DNA from: Limnohabitans parvus II-B4
GTDB lineage: Bacteria; Pseudomonadota; Gammaproteobacteria; Burkholderiales; Burkholderiaceae_C
Assembly: GCF_003063455.1 (NCBI RefSeq)
Contig: NZ_NESN01000001.1
Coordinates: 434,001-498,000 of the forward strand
Direction of reading: 5' to 3'
Length of the DNA stretch: 64,000 nucleotides
This document shows, in pieces, positions 12,801 to 18,909 of the stretch; positions within the stretch are counted from its first letter, which is position 1; every line of letters starts with the position of its first letter. A program made the translations under genes and the position numbers. The notes below the pieces were generated by a model. The model was not told where the DNA came from, ran no database searches, and saw only the letters and a program-made list of their open reading frames with translations.

Positions 12801-15800
12801 GTCACTGAGAGTTGCACGCCGTTGGCGGCTTCTGCGGCGCTGACACCACCCGCTGCTTCAGGAATGGCGACGCCCGGTGCTGCGAGAGCGGCGGTGTCGA
12901 TGACGAGCGCCACCGTGGTCGGTGCGCTGGTGTTGCCTGCGGGGTCGGTGGCGGTGACCAGCACGTTGGCTGCGCCGTCTGGCAAGGGTTGGGTGGGCGT
13001 GACGCTCCAAGTGCCGTTGGGGTCCACCACGGCGGTGAGCACTTCGCCCGTGGGCAAGGTCACGGTGATGGTGTCGCCCGGTGTGGCCCCCGCACCACGG
13101 ATGGTGGGGGTGTCGTCTGCGGTGTTGTTGTCGCTGTTGCTGCTGCCGGTGTCGCTGAGGGCGGCCACATCGGCCGTTGGTGCTGCCGGTGCCAGGGTGT
13201 CGAGCGTGAAACCGCCGGGCGTGGCTGTGCCAGCCACGTTGTTGTGGCTGAGGGTGGTGCTGGTGGTCCAAGCGCCATTGTTGGCGTTGGACAGCTCGCT
13301 GCTCGGAATCAGCTGGCTGATGCGGCCCGCCAGGATGTCGGCACCGCTGAGCGTGGTGGTCAAAGTGAGCGTGCCGCCACCGGGCTTGGTGACGGTGGTG
13401 GTGACCACGTCACCGGCCACAGCGCCCACAGGCAACAGAGAGACGACGGGCGTGCCGCCTGCGCTGGCGGCTTCGGCTGCGTTCACACCCAAGGGCGCTT
13501 CAGGCAAGCTGACCGCGATGCGACCGGTGTCGATGACGAGTTCGTTCGTGCTGATGTCGGTGCCCACGTTGCCTGCGGCGTCCGCGATGACGGCGGTCAC
13601 GCTGTGGGTACCGTTGGCCAAGGTCAGTGTGCCGGTGACCGGCGTGGCGGTGGCCAGGTTCAAAGTCCAAGTGCCTTGGGCATCGGGCACCACCGCGTAA
13701 GTGGCACCACCCACGGTCACGGTGAGGTTCTCACCAGGGGCCAGGTTGGCTCCGCCGGTGATCACCGGCGTGAGGGTGTTGCCCAGTGTGGGCACCACCG
13801 TGGGCACGTTGGCGGTGTTGTCGATGGTGACCGGCACGTCGGCCGGGGCACTGGTGTTGCCTGCCAGGTCGGTGGCGGTAACCTTGAAGGTGTTGAGGCC
13901 CTCGGGTTGCGCCGTGGCGGGCGTGATGCTCCAAGTGCCGTCGTTGGCGACCGTCGCCGTTCCCAAAACTGTGACGCCATCGGGTGCATACAGCTTGATG
14001 ACGTGACCGGGCGTACCGCTGCCGGTGATGGTAGGCGTGGTGTCCGTGGTGATGTTGTCGGTGTTGCTGGCACCGCTGTCGCTGCTGGCGGCCAGGTCGG
14101 CTGCAGGTGCAGCAGGCGCTGTGGAGTCGATGGTCACGGGCACGGTGGCCGGTGCGCTGACGTTACCGGCCGCGTCAGTCGCGGTGACGGTCACATTCGT
14201 GGTGCCCTCTGGCAACGCTTGGGTGGGCGTGACGCTCCAGCTGCCATTGCCAGCCACCACCGCAGTCAGCACCTCGCCTGTGGGCAAAGTGACGGTGATG
14301 GTGTCACCAGCCGTGCCTGTGCCGCTGATCTCGGGTGTGGTGTCGCGGGTGATGTTGTCGGTGCTGCTGGCACCAGTGTCACTGGCGGCAGCCACATCGG
14401 CCACGGGGGCTGCAGGCGCGGTGGCGTCGATGACCAGCGCGACGGTGGTGGCTGCGCTGGTGTTGCCAGCCGGGTCAGTGGCAGTGACGCTCACGTTGCC
14501 AGGACCATCTGCCAAGGCTTGGGTGGGTGTGACGCTCCAGGTGCCGTTGGCGGCCACCACGGTGGTGAGCACTTCGCCTGTACCGGGCATGGTCACGGTG
14601 ATGGTGTCACCGGGCGTGGCGCTGCCACCGCTGATGGTGGGCGTGGTGTCGGTTGTCAGGTTGTCGGTGTTGCTGGTGCCGGTGTCGCTGAGGGCGGCCA
14701 CATCGGCCGCAGGGGCAGCGGGGGCCACGGTGTCGAGCGTGAAACTGCCGGGCGCAGCTGGGCCTGCAGTGCCGCCATTGGGGGTGATGGTGGTGCTGGT
14801 GTTCCAGACACCGTTGACTGTCAGAGCAGCCGTCAAGATGATTTGTTCGATGCTGCCTGCATCGATGTCTGCCTGGCTCAAGACCGTGGTCAATGTGAGC
14901 GTGGTGCCATCGGGCTTGGTGACCACGCTGGTGACCGTGTCACCGTCTTGCGCGTTTTGGGGCAAACGAATGACCAAGGGCGTGCCGGTGTTGCTGCCGA
15001 CTTCAGTGGCGTTCACGCCTCTGGGGGCTTCGGGCAGTGTGACGCTGGGTGCACTGGTGTTGATGGTCAGCTCGCCGGCCGAGGTGTCGATGCTGGTGTT
15101 GCCAGCGACATCGGTGGTGGTGGCAGTGACGCTGTAGTTGTTACCGTTGGCAAAAGTGCCCAGCGTGCCGCTGGTGGGTACGGCCGATGCCAGATCCAGA
15201 GACCAGAGACCTTGCGCGTTGGGTGTCACGGCGTAGGTGGCACCGTGAACGGTGACCGTGAAAGTTTCACCTGCCGCCACCGCTGCTGTGCCGGTGATTG
15301 TGGGCGTGAGTGTGTTGCTGGTGAGCGCCGCAACCGTGGGCACGACGGGCGGTGTGGTGTCGATGGTGATGGGCACAGAAGTGGCCGGGCTGCTACCGAC
15401 GGTGTTGGTCGCGATCACGCTGGCGCTGGCCGTTCCATCTGCCAGTGGCCGGGTGGGTGTGACGCTCCAGGTGCCATCGGCAGCGACGGTGGTGGTCAGC
15501 ACCTCACCGGTACCCGGCATGGTCACAGTGATGGTGTCGCCAGCCGTGCCCGTGCCACTGATGGTGGGCGTGGTATCGCGGGTGATGTTGTCGGTATGAC
15601 TGATGCCGGTGTCACTCGCTGCCGCCATGTCTGCAAATATGGCGGCAGGCGCCCTGTTGACAACGCTAGCACTGAGAGCATCAGCACCCAATATTTGAAG
15701 GGTGTAGTAACTGGTGGCCTGCTGTGTGGTCGAGGTCAATGTGAAAGCGCCCGAAACATCAACATCCGTCTGCTGCGTGGTGCCATCGGGCAGCGTGATG

Positions 15801-17260
15801 GTCAGCCTGGATCCGGGCAAGGCGGTGCCACTGACCACCAGTTGACCTTGCGCATTGAGTCTTTGTTCGGTGACCACGATTTCACCCAGCAATTGCCGAT
15901 TGAGCACCGTGTTGTTGTCAAGATCGCCCGCCCCCGAATTGAATGTGGTGCCTGCGGCCTTCAGGCTGTCCAAGGCTTTGACACGGCCTTGGTCAACCAA
16001 GGTGGCACCGGTGGCGCTCAAAGCATTGCCGCTCAGGTTGGCCGCCAACAAGTCCAGCGAGACGGCCATGCTGCCGGCGTTCAAGCTGTCCAGACCCGAA
16101 AGTTTGGTGAGAGCCAGGCCGTATTTTTCTGCATCGCTCAGCCCATTTCGGGCGTCGAAGGCGGCGCTGTTGGTGGTGATGACATCGCCCGTGAGCGCAA
16201 CGCCGGCCAAACCAAAGGCTGTGGCCACGTTGGCGTTGGCTTGCAAGGCCGCAGTGGCGGCGACAGCCACATCACCAACCACGCCCGCTTGGCGTACGGC
16301 CAACTCGGTCAGAGGAGTGATGTTGATGACGAGGTGCGCATCCAAGCCCGTCACTGTGAACTGAAGCTGGCCTTCTTGCGCTACACCCAGTGCGCGCAAG
16401 GTGGTGTCGAGACTTTTGTTTGAGGCAGTGACTTCGTCAAGGTAGTTGCTGCCCGCGGCATTGCTGTCCATGACTTTGAGCAGCACGGTGCCACGGTAGT
16501 CGCCTTTGAGGGGCACGGTAATGGTGTAGCGGCCGTCGACACCGATGACGCTGCTGCCCAGCAACTGGCCAGTGGTGTCGTAGGCGTAGAGCGTGACACC
16601 GCTGTGTACGGGACCGGCAGCAATGCTGCCAGTGATGACGAGGTCACCGATTTCTGTCGCCGGGACTTGGTTGACTGTGCCATTTGCACCACCAGCCTGG
16701 CTATTTTTCTGAGCATCCCCATCTGTCAGACCGTCGGCATGGCTCTGCCCGTCGGCGTGGCTGGACCAGCGTTTGAGCAGGTCCTGAATTTCCTGGCGTG
16801 CGCCCTCATCGCCGCTGTAGCGGTGGACGCTGACGTCTTGACCTTCGCGCACTTGGGCATTCGCCCAGATTTGCTGCAGCTGGTCGTGAGAAATGGGCGT
16901 GTTGACCACGTCGTCGTCAAGCTTCCAGACCAGGTCTTCGTTGGGAGAAAGTTTTTGCTGTGGCTCACGACCTGTGACGACCCATGGGTTGCCCGGCACG
17001 CCCGTGTCGAGCAGGTATTGCGGGGCCTGAGCCGCATCAATACCGGCGGCATAAAAGCCAGACAGGGTCAGGACTTTTTGGCCTTGAACTTCCACCACCA
17101 AATCACTGCCACGACGCCACAGCACCATCTTTTCAGGTTGAGCGCCGACCTCGTCTTTGACTCGGTAAATGGTGCGTGACTTGGCCACCACAGCACCTTG
17201 CGGTATGGCTGTTTCGGTGATGCTGGAGCCTTGGATCTGGATGAGTTTGTAATTGGCCAT
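1..17260 (-). CDS. Giant type I-secreted adhesin (BapA/RTX-like; Ig-like repeats, FG-GAP propellers), partial
   Basis: A single minus-strand frame runs from ATG 17260 to the window edge, at least 5753 codons; I translated it and met no stop. The N-terminus (MANYKLIQIQ) has no Sec signal. A BapA-prefix-like module (RRGSDLVVEVQGQKVLTLSG) lies near residues 50-70. Residues about 230-540 form a linker. About residues 547-4343 are Ig-like modules of roughly 100 residues with DTTPTISGTG, GDTITVT, GTWSVTPTQAL and VTATDxAGNTS blocks. Seven FG-GAP motifs follow (about 4527-4932), then an RTX block (about 4975-5019), then more FG-GAP motifs to the edge. The likely role is calcium-dependent cell-surface adhesion or biofilm formation, exported by type I secretion. 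The TolC-like gene 83 bp upstream supports this. No clear Shine-Dalgarno precedes the ATG and no alternative in-frame start was seen just upstream. The C-terminal secretion signal and the ABC/HlyD genes would lie left of the window. Confidence 0.9.
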   Translation of the reverse strand, partial: MANYKLIQIQGSSITETAIPQGAVVAKSRTIYRVKDEVGAQPEKMVLWRRGSDLVVEVQGQKVLTLSGFYAAGIDAAQAPQYLLDTGVPGNPWVVTGREPQQKLSPNEDLVWKLDDDVVNTPISHDQLQQIWANAQVREGQDVSVHRYSGDEGARQEIQDLLKRWSSHADGQSHADGLTDGDAQKNSQAGGANGTVNQVPATEIGDLVITGSIAAGPVHSGVTLYAYDTTGQLLGSSVIGVDGRYTITVPLKGDYRGTVLLKVMDSNAAGSNYLDEVTASNKSLDTTLRALGVAQEGQLQFTVTGLDAHLVINITPLTELAVRQAGVVGDVAVAATAALQANANVATAFGLAGVALTGDVITTNSAAFDARNGLSDAEKYGLALTKLSGLDSLNAGSMAVSLDLLAANLSGNALSATGATLVDQGRVKALDSLKAAGTTFNSGAGDLDNNTVLNRQLLGEIVVTEQRLNAQGQLVVSGTALPGSRLTITLPDGTTQQTDVDVSGAFTLTSTTQQATSYYTLQILGADALSASVVNRAPAAIFADMAAASDTGISHTDNITRDTTPTISGTGTAGDTITVTMPGTGEVLTTTVAADGTWSVTPTRPLADGTASASVIATNTVGSSPATSVPITIDTTPPVVPTVAALTSNTLTPTITGTAAVAAGETFTVTVHGATYAVTPNAQGLWSLDLASAVPTSGTLGTFANGNNYSVTATTTDVAGNTSIDTSAGELTINTSAPSVTLPEAPRGVNATEVGSNTGTPLVIRLPQNAQDGDTVTSVVTKPDGTTLTLTTVLSQADIDAGSIEQIILTAALTVNGVWNTSTTITPNGGTAGPAAPGSFTLDTVAPAAPAADVAALSDTGTSNTDNLTTDTTPTISGGSATPGDTITVTMPGTGEVLTTVVAANGTWSVTPTQALADGPGNVSVTATDPAGNTSAATTVALVIDATAPAAPVADVAAASDTGASSTDNITRDTTPEISGTGTAGDTITVTLPTGEVLTAVVAGNGSWSVTPTQALPEGTTNVTVTATDAAGNVSAPATVPVTIDSTAPAAPAADLAASSDSGASNTDNITTDTTPTITGSGTPGHVIKLYAPDGVTVLGTATVANDGTWSITPATAQPEGLNTFKVTATDLAGNTSAPADVPVTIDNTANVPTVVPTLGNTLTPVITGGANLAPGENLTVTVGGATYAVVPDAQGTWTLNLATATPVTGTLTLANGTHSVTAVIADAAGNVGTDISTNELVIDTGRIAVSLPEAPLGVNAAEAASAGGTPVVSLLPVGAVAGDVVTTTVTKPGGGTLTLTTTLSGADILAGRISQLIPSSELSNANNGAWTTSTTLSHNNVAGTATPGGFTLDTLAPAAPTADVAALSDTGSSNSDNNTADDTPTIRGAGATPGDTITVTLPTGEVLTAVVDPNGTWSVTPTQPLPDGAANVLVTATDPAGNTSAPTTVALVIDTAALAAPGVAIPEAAGGVSAAEAANGVQLSVTLPADARVGDVVTTVVTAPNGSTSTLTYIVLAADVSTANGGTAIGSGPFTVTQTVPLLTLQPLGANTAYLDGDWTTRSTLTDPAGNVSPAMADGFTLSATPPTISIATVAGDNTVNAAEASGALPVAGTTTAEPGQTVTVQLVNGATVLGTYTAVVQANGSYSLNIPAADLPANGSYALKADVSNAAGTPATQASRALTVDTTAPVITITSIAGDAIDPTHLTGEFNAAERGALTSSAVTTRPVISGTTNAEVGQTVTLTLDSQTYTTTVQNGGVWSYTLSNADALGLNHGSTYAITATVSDLAGNTGTDTDNGLVVNTAAPDIPTVVEQYTALHAPTITGRAMKDAGGNTYINLANGDVLTVTVNSATYTLTVGGTSSPAGLTYTNGTWSLLPASIPNGHYEVAVSVTAGGITKTDISNTELHINDVPPAITLNPISGGTLNDAESAQPLPITGTTDAPVGATVTLTLDGQTYTAAVQAGGVFSVTVPGSAVTAIADGTQTVSASVVNAYGLTGNGTQSFMVDTTAPGAATVAIPEGTLVNAAEALSAGGTALNITLPAGSQVGDVVKSVVTAPDGSVLVLSTTLTAAHITAGSISQLIPTSALTADGAWTTSTTITDTAGNTGPTSAGGFTLDTTAPAAPSGILNSASDTGLAGDSTTSDTTPTLSGAGEPGDTITVKDAAGNVIATATVQADGTWSATPTAALPEGLNALKVTATDPAGNTSAPADLPVTIDTMANVPTVVPTLGNTLTPVLTGGANLAPGETLTVTVGGATYAVTPNAQGVWTLNLATATPTSGALSLATANTYNVTAVITDAAGNVGTDVSTGELSIDVGRIAVSLPEASNGVNAAEAASVGGTPVVSSLPSGAVAGDVVTTIVTKPGGGTLTLTTTLSATDIVAGSISQLIPSSELTNANNGAWTTSTTLDHNGVPGTATPGGFSLDTVVPAAPAADVDAASDTGSSSTDNNTSDNTPVISGTGATPGDTITVTLPTGEVLEVVVPANGNWSVTPTQALPDGAANVLVTATDPMGNTSAATTVALVIDTTAPAAPVADVATSSDTGTSSTDNLTRDTTPTLSGTGTAGHVITVTLPTGEVLNTVVAGDGTWSVTPTQALPEGSANVSVTATDLAGNTSAPANVALVIDTQAPAAPAADILATSDSGRSDIDNITRDDTPTIGGGGATPGDTITVTMPGTGEVLTAVVAADGSWYVTPLQALANGTAQVSVTATDPAGNVSPPTLVPVTIDTTAPTAPVADVAAESDNGASNTDNLTNDTTPTLRGTGSAGDTITVTLPTGEVLTTVVASDGSWSVTPTQALPSGVASVSVTATDAAGNTSPASTVDLTIDTSAPAAPTVNTSLTSDTTPVLRGTASVQPGETLTVTVNGATYTVVPDAQGQWRVDTQTAVPTSGTLAPFANGQTYNVTATTTDAAGNSTSDVSTGELSIDTSLPATPADPDLTAATDTGASDTDNLTSNNTPSFAVTAPPAGGTHILYVDGVAVAATYANGVLTPNSALPDGPHTITYAVQVGSFVSETSGPLAIVIDTAAPAAPPAPDLTSATDSGGNTSDDVTGNNRPDFAVTAPPAGGSVVLLVDGVAVAATYDPNTGTITPNSPLADGVRAISYQLVDAAGNTSSASAALSVTVDTAAPATPAAPDMTAATDSGVNTDNLTSDTTPSFAVSAPPAGGNVVLYVDGLAVPATYANGEVTPLDPLPAGAHTITYALVDTAGNASAASPSLAITIDATATAAPTVAIAEAAGGVSAAEAADGVALSITLPAGAAVGDVVTTVVAGPGGATITLTTTLNAGHITAGSISETVPYSTLHPSTSYLDGAWTTSTTLTDAAGNTSPADTDGFNLAANTPTVTIGTVAGDDTVNAAEKSGAVAVGGSVTFVEPGQTVTVKMMNGAAVMATYTAIVQANGTYSLNIPAADLLSVNDRSYTLTADATNLVGTAAAQVTRALVLDATAPAISVTSVSGDAVTGSQNGTFGVSERGLPSATVTILPVISGTTDAADNAVVTLTLNGQTYTTTAQSGAWTYTLSNADAVALNHGSTYAITASVTDAAGNTGRDSDNGMVVDIATPDTPTVVELYTASHMPTLTGKAQKDAGGNNYISLATGDVLTVAVNNVTYSLTIGGTSSPTGLTYNTGTKLWSLAVTNAIVNGNYEVAVSVTTGGGSPVTKTDVSATELHINDVAPLITLNTISGGTINLAEETLALPISGSTDAPVGSTVTVSIGGNSYTATVVAGGGITGQTNSFVVTVPGTVVAALADGTQTATASVINRYGVTGTDTESVLVDTTPPTAPPADVAASSDSGINTDNITNDTTPTISGTGTDGDVITVVMPGTGEVLTATVTGGVWSVTPTQTLANGTADVRVTATDPAGNTSPVTLVPVTIDTTPPAAPVVTPLVTGDSRPIITGTATMASGDTLQVTVNGATYNVTVTNGAWTLDTSSATPVSGALGTFTAGQTYSVTATVTDLAGNTRSDTSSGEISVVTSLLAGRLDASSDSGTSGDARTNDTTPTLSGTGKPGDTIRLFAANGTTVLGTTVVLSDGTWVITPTTALAQGLQNLSITATSPSGSVTGPATVPVTIDTASTITITSVAGDAVAATGNGTFSIGERGINGNDYTLSTTVATPPVVSGTTDADVGSTVTLTLNSRTYTTTVQTGGTWSYTLSDADAKLLNHGNTYAITASVTDAAANTGTDTNNGVVVNIAPPDVPTVNNQQNITTLVPIITGTANKINNSNATIALEGGDVLTVVLKNNAGSTLATYTLTVGPNAVTTGTGGTGVNANTELSYSKTTGTWTLGGVDGIPANVFTTAGSYNVDVTTTVPNGPGTLTRSDVSSAEISIVPTAPTINNVLWTATGVGNTSRMQGVQEAYYDRNSTTFSTATTTVDNRLWYSEASTPTNTAGTVVRVYLPYGIGAVPAVAGDVIQLNWGPDTTTQVTLSATDVNTNHYVDVTVPYSVISAQSFGSVTVSAKLLVTGTSLEASSTTLNATYFFDLPLANTGGVAGDNFGYRINGRPSDNIGAKSGAYPPGTVMVGDVNGDGYDDMVIGAGQTTYSANGAAFVVFGSSAPQNVDLSAIALGNSTQGFMIAGLTTSSGQSLNIDHGDFNGDGLDDISIAGVDSGSYIVYGRSNSTATVQVSSLTTTANTNGLKVNSSIGLNNLGDLNGDGVQDWGSAFVVSMYSQWREFQAQYGAADATSLTIQNAVGNNFRLYNGGGTGIGYQDYATGADVNGDGYTDLVLRGTNSQDGTTTYAYVYFGSASGLSTAAGQSYTISGLGGFQGQMIGTGDINGDGKADMVMSTWGSNVYVNFGKSTSANYNVTELSTGTSSNGFMVQGLTTGTPDLFTQARVVGDFNGDGLDDFVFGQTAMQLNGANTGGGYLIYGKTSSNTVFLTDLKVSEGFRIDGVLNNDKALTAVSGGGDVNGDGFADLIVSSPNAISTSNNGVGQASGTTAGGVDYIIYGGPSILNPMVFQGSRGDQIGTGADETLTGTSGNNQIVGGQGNDTLVGSGGADMLAGGAGSDVIVLNADNVRSLAVRIGVDTQNIARVDGGGGMDTLRFAEPLVLSLQSARTRLENLERFDLNATGGTLQIENGLDLNATVGDYNRFNTTNGWTVTGTVTGFDGSSNYYQVVVDGTAADTVRLGAGFVKETGSLTYAGSVTTAGAYDVYSSATTRSQVLVKQGVQVVPVLLPAAAITMPEADLLSSFGFLSLAEAQDTGNANSTSSVAGTPVLVSLAGLGAAVGDEVRVNWENQTAVLYTLTAADVAAGVARVAVPASALLAATAAGTKETVGITAQVFNAVGVPLTTVGVGSAAVDFVTVPTTPPLNAPIISNVNGSTSVMTGLSEVVNTNVIYRSAALDGVQVNVVLKTAAAAGDWLKFTWGNQEYTYKFTAAVAINTPTTITVPYAVVEAQGFGTFNVSVQQFKADGVSGTAIGAANTVTGVRYAFDMQANEGTTDAARGFTLVGESNYHNAGYAVSNAGDVNGDGYDDFIVGAPGAAGYAGRSYVVFGGSQAINSLQLSQLTVVGNTRGFVITGVPGDGMSGATVTGGGDINGDGLADLVVASRANYAISAGWYPMEYASSGTTSETYVVFGKTNTTAVNLTALTAATNLTNTASALGFKVNTTGTTAAGWSVSNAGDVNGDGLDDMLVGNPNYGARDGRAYLIYGKASGAAVEVSSLPAIGASNSVGFMVTADQPSNNPGLTTMASGDVNGDGYSDLVLGAWFQGSTGVGPGGAYVVYGNSTNTSLDISTL
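2204..2338 (-). repeat. RTX-type calcium-binding repeat block inside the adhesin
   Basis: Glycine/aspartate-rich nonapeptides are readable in frame: GGQGNDTLV, GSGGADMLA and GGAGSDVIV, preceded by DQIGTGADETLTGTSGNNQ. They match the GGxGxDxux pattern of hemolysin-type repeats that bind calcium in type I-secreted proteins. The block is short (three clear repeats) and lies between the two FG-GAP regions rather than at the extreme C-terminus. Confidence 0.8.
2465..3685 (-). repeat. Seven FG-GAP (integrin alpha-type) motifs, complete beta-propeller
   Basis: Seven successive motifs of the form GDxNGDGxxDxxxG are readable on the minus strand: GDVNGDGYDDMVIGAG, GDFNGDGLDDISIAG, GDLNGDGVQDW, ADVNGDGYTDLVLRG, GDINGDGKADMVMS, GDFNGDGLDDFVFGQ and GDVNGDGFADLIVSSP, spaced about 180-220 bp. 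Each contains the DxNxDGxxD calcium loop known from FG-GAP repeats. Seven is the blade number of integrin alpha propellers, so this looks like one complete propeller domain. Confidence 0.85.
4230..15620 (-). repeat. Array of Ig-like (bacterial Ig/cadherin-like) adhesin modules
   Basis: Within the giant gene, about 11.4 kb encodes tandem modules of several recurring types. Type A: SDTG..TDN.T.DTTPTxSG, GDTITVTxPTGEVLTT, GTWSVTPTQALP, VTATDxAGNTS. Type B: LPEAxxGVNAAEA, GDVVTTxVTKPGG, GAWTTSTT. Type C: NTLTPVITGGANLAPGE, GATYAV, GTWTLNLATA, GTDVST. Type D: TALHAPTITG, GDVLTVTVNSATYTLTVGG, ELHIND. Modules are diverged enough that the frame is unmistakable, but several multi-module blocks recur in the same order. 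Ig-like arrays of this kind usually form an extended stalk; that is family knowledge, not shown here. Confidence 0.85.
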
Positions 17261-17282
17261 TTTGAGTCGTCTGATGCTGTGC

Positions 17283-17301
17283 GGGTGGCACTGGGCCACC
17301 C
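17283..17301 (-). promoter_or_regulatory. Intergenic hairpin between tolC-like gene and giant adhesin
   Basis: A perfect 7-bp inverted repeat (GGGTGGC / GCCACCC) encloses a 5-base loop in the 83-bp gap. No T-run follows, so it is not a typical terminator. It lies 22 bases before the adhesin ATG, where an mRNA hairpin could affect translation or mRNA processing; that role is inference. Confidence 0.5.
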
Positions 17302-17343
17302 CGAAATTCGATGCAGGGAAAAGGTCTGACCTGCTGGGTCAGA

Positions 17344-18639
17344 TTACTGGGCGCTGTAGCTGCGTGCCAATTGGCCCAAGGCGGCTGTGATGCGGTATTC
17401 AGCCGCTTTGACGTCGTGCTGCGCCAGGGCTTCGGCTTGCTGGTAGCTGGCGTATTCGCTCTGGATGTTGAGCAGGTCCAGCAAGCTGCGGCGTGCGAGA
17501 CGGAATTGCTCTTTGTAGCCGGACACGAGTTGGGAGCCACTGGTGCGCTGCTGGGCTGCCAAGCTCAAGCGGGCTTGTGCTGAGGCCAGATCGGCATAGG
17601 CCAGTCGCACGCGCTCTTTGACCACGAGTTCGGTTTCAGCCAAGGTGTCTTGTGCTGCGGTGGCTTGCGCAACGGCCGAGCGCACACCCGCATCGACTTG
17701 ACCACCTTGGTAAAGAGGCAAGCTGAAGGTGGCTGTGGCAACGGTTTTGGCACCGGCAATGGCACCCAGGTGCTGACGGCCCAGGCTCAGGTCAAGCGTG
17801 GGGTTGTGCAACGCCTTGGCAGATTGAACACGGGCTTGAGCTTCTTCGAATTGGGCTTGGGCTTGGGCCAGTGCGGGGCTGGTCATGGCAGACAGGGCTT
17901 GCTGTGAGTCAGCAGGGACGGCTTTGGGCAACTGGGGGTAGCGGCCAAAGGCAGCGCTCTGACGGGCATCGGGGGTGAAACGGGCCAATTTTTCTTGCGC
18001 TTGCTTGAGTTCGGCTTGGCGCTGAGTCAGGTTGGTTTGGGCAGCGTCCGAGCGCACTTGGGCTTGAGCCAGGTCCAGCGAGCGGCCGGCATCGACTGCC
18101 ACGATTTTTTGAATGTCACCCAAAATGGCGTTGTGCTCGGCCACATTTTGCTGCGCCAGCTGCACCATTTGCTGGCCGCGCACGACCGCCAGCCAAGCCT
18201 CGGCGGCTTGCAATGCGATGTCGTCACGGGTCACTTGCAATTTGGCGTCAGCCACTTTGGCCGCGCTTTCGGTGCGCTGAATGTCGGCGCGAACGCGCCC
18301 ATTGAGGGGAACGCTCCAGGTCAGCCAAGGTGTGGCCATGGCTTTTTGATCCGCGTCGCTGTCCTTGATTTTGTTGGCCGATGCGTTGAGAGACAGGGTA
18401 GGCATCAATGCGCCGTTGGCGCGATCGATGTCGGCTTTGGCCCCCATGACGCCGGCGTTCACAGCTTTGATGCCTGGGTAGTCAAGCAAGGCTTGGCGAA
18501 TCACGCCTTCCAGGGATTGCGACTGCGCTTGGGCTGTGGCAAACAGCATCGGGACCGCGACAGCAGTCATAGCGGCGCAGCGATGGATACCGTGGGCGGC
18601 AATTTGACGGGTCAAGAGCGAAGAGATGGTGTGCAACAT
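17344..18639 (-). CDS. TolC-family outer membrane export protein
   Basis: The 431-residue protein is a type I secretion outer-membrane channel of the TolC/LapE/AggA group. It starts MLHTISSLL with a signal peptide ending near MLFATAQAQ. The mature part reads LEGVIRQALLDYPGIKAVNAGV, followed by long Ala/Gln-rich helices, two TolC half-repeats, and conserved text FSLPLYQGGQVDAGVRSA and YKEQFRLARRSLLDLLNIQSEY near the C-terminus. ATG 18639 was chosen over a more upstream start because AAGGAAC lies about six bases before it and the signal peptide begins there. It is the first gene of the transcription unit that continues into the giant adhesin, which suggests that it exports that protein. The ABC ATPase and membrane fusion protein are not in the window. 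Confidence 0.9.
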   Translation of the reverse strand: MLHTISSLLTRQIAAHGIHRCAAMTAVAVPMLFATAQAQSQSLEGVIRQALLDYPGIKAVNAGVMGAKADIDRANGALMPTLSLNASANKIKDSDADQKAMATPWLTWSVPLNGRVRADIQRTESAAKVADAKLQVTRDDIALQAAEAWLAVVRGQQMVQLAQQNVAEHNAILGDIQKIVAVDAGRSLDLAQAQVRSDAAQTNLTQRQAELKQAQEKLARFTPDARQSAAFGRYPQLPKAVPADSQQALSAMTSPALAQAQAQFEEAQARVQSAKALHNPTLDLSLGRQHLGAIAGAKTVATATFSLPLYQGGQVDAGVRSAVAQATAAQDTLAETELVVKERVRLAYADLASAQARLSLAAQQRTSGSQLVSGYKEQFRLARRSLLDLLNIQSEYASYQQAEALAQHDVKAAEYRITAALGQLARSYSAQ

Positions 18640-18909
18640 GGTGGTTCCTTGGGTTGTTTTCACCGTGAGCCAGCCCCTATAGGGAGGGCAAACGATGGTT
18701 GTTTGAAGACTTTTTCTAGATGTGTCAAAAGTATCAAAAACCACGTTTTCCGACTATTCACCATTGGGCTAATATTTTGATATTTTTATCGGTTAATTGA
18801 TGCTTTCAACAAAAAAACCAAATCAAATCAGCTCTTGAGCTAATAGCCAGGATTGACGTACGCTCTTAGGATGACTTTTTTGATCCGCGCTAAGCAGCCA
18901 GCACCCGCC
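18640..18909. promoter_or_regulatory. AT-rich divergent promoter region, tolC-adhesin operon versus response regulator
   Basis: This 270-bp region is clearly richer in A/T than its surroundings and holds the promoters for both directions. Two perfect palindromes are visible: CCCTATAGGG at 18675-18684, just upstream of the tolC-like start, and AGCTCTTGAGCT at 18830-18841, upstream of the response regulator. They are candidate operators. No assignable -35/-10 pair stands out with confidence. Confidence 0.4.
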
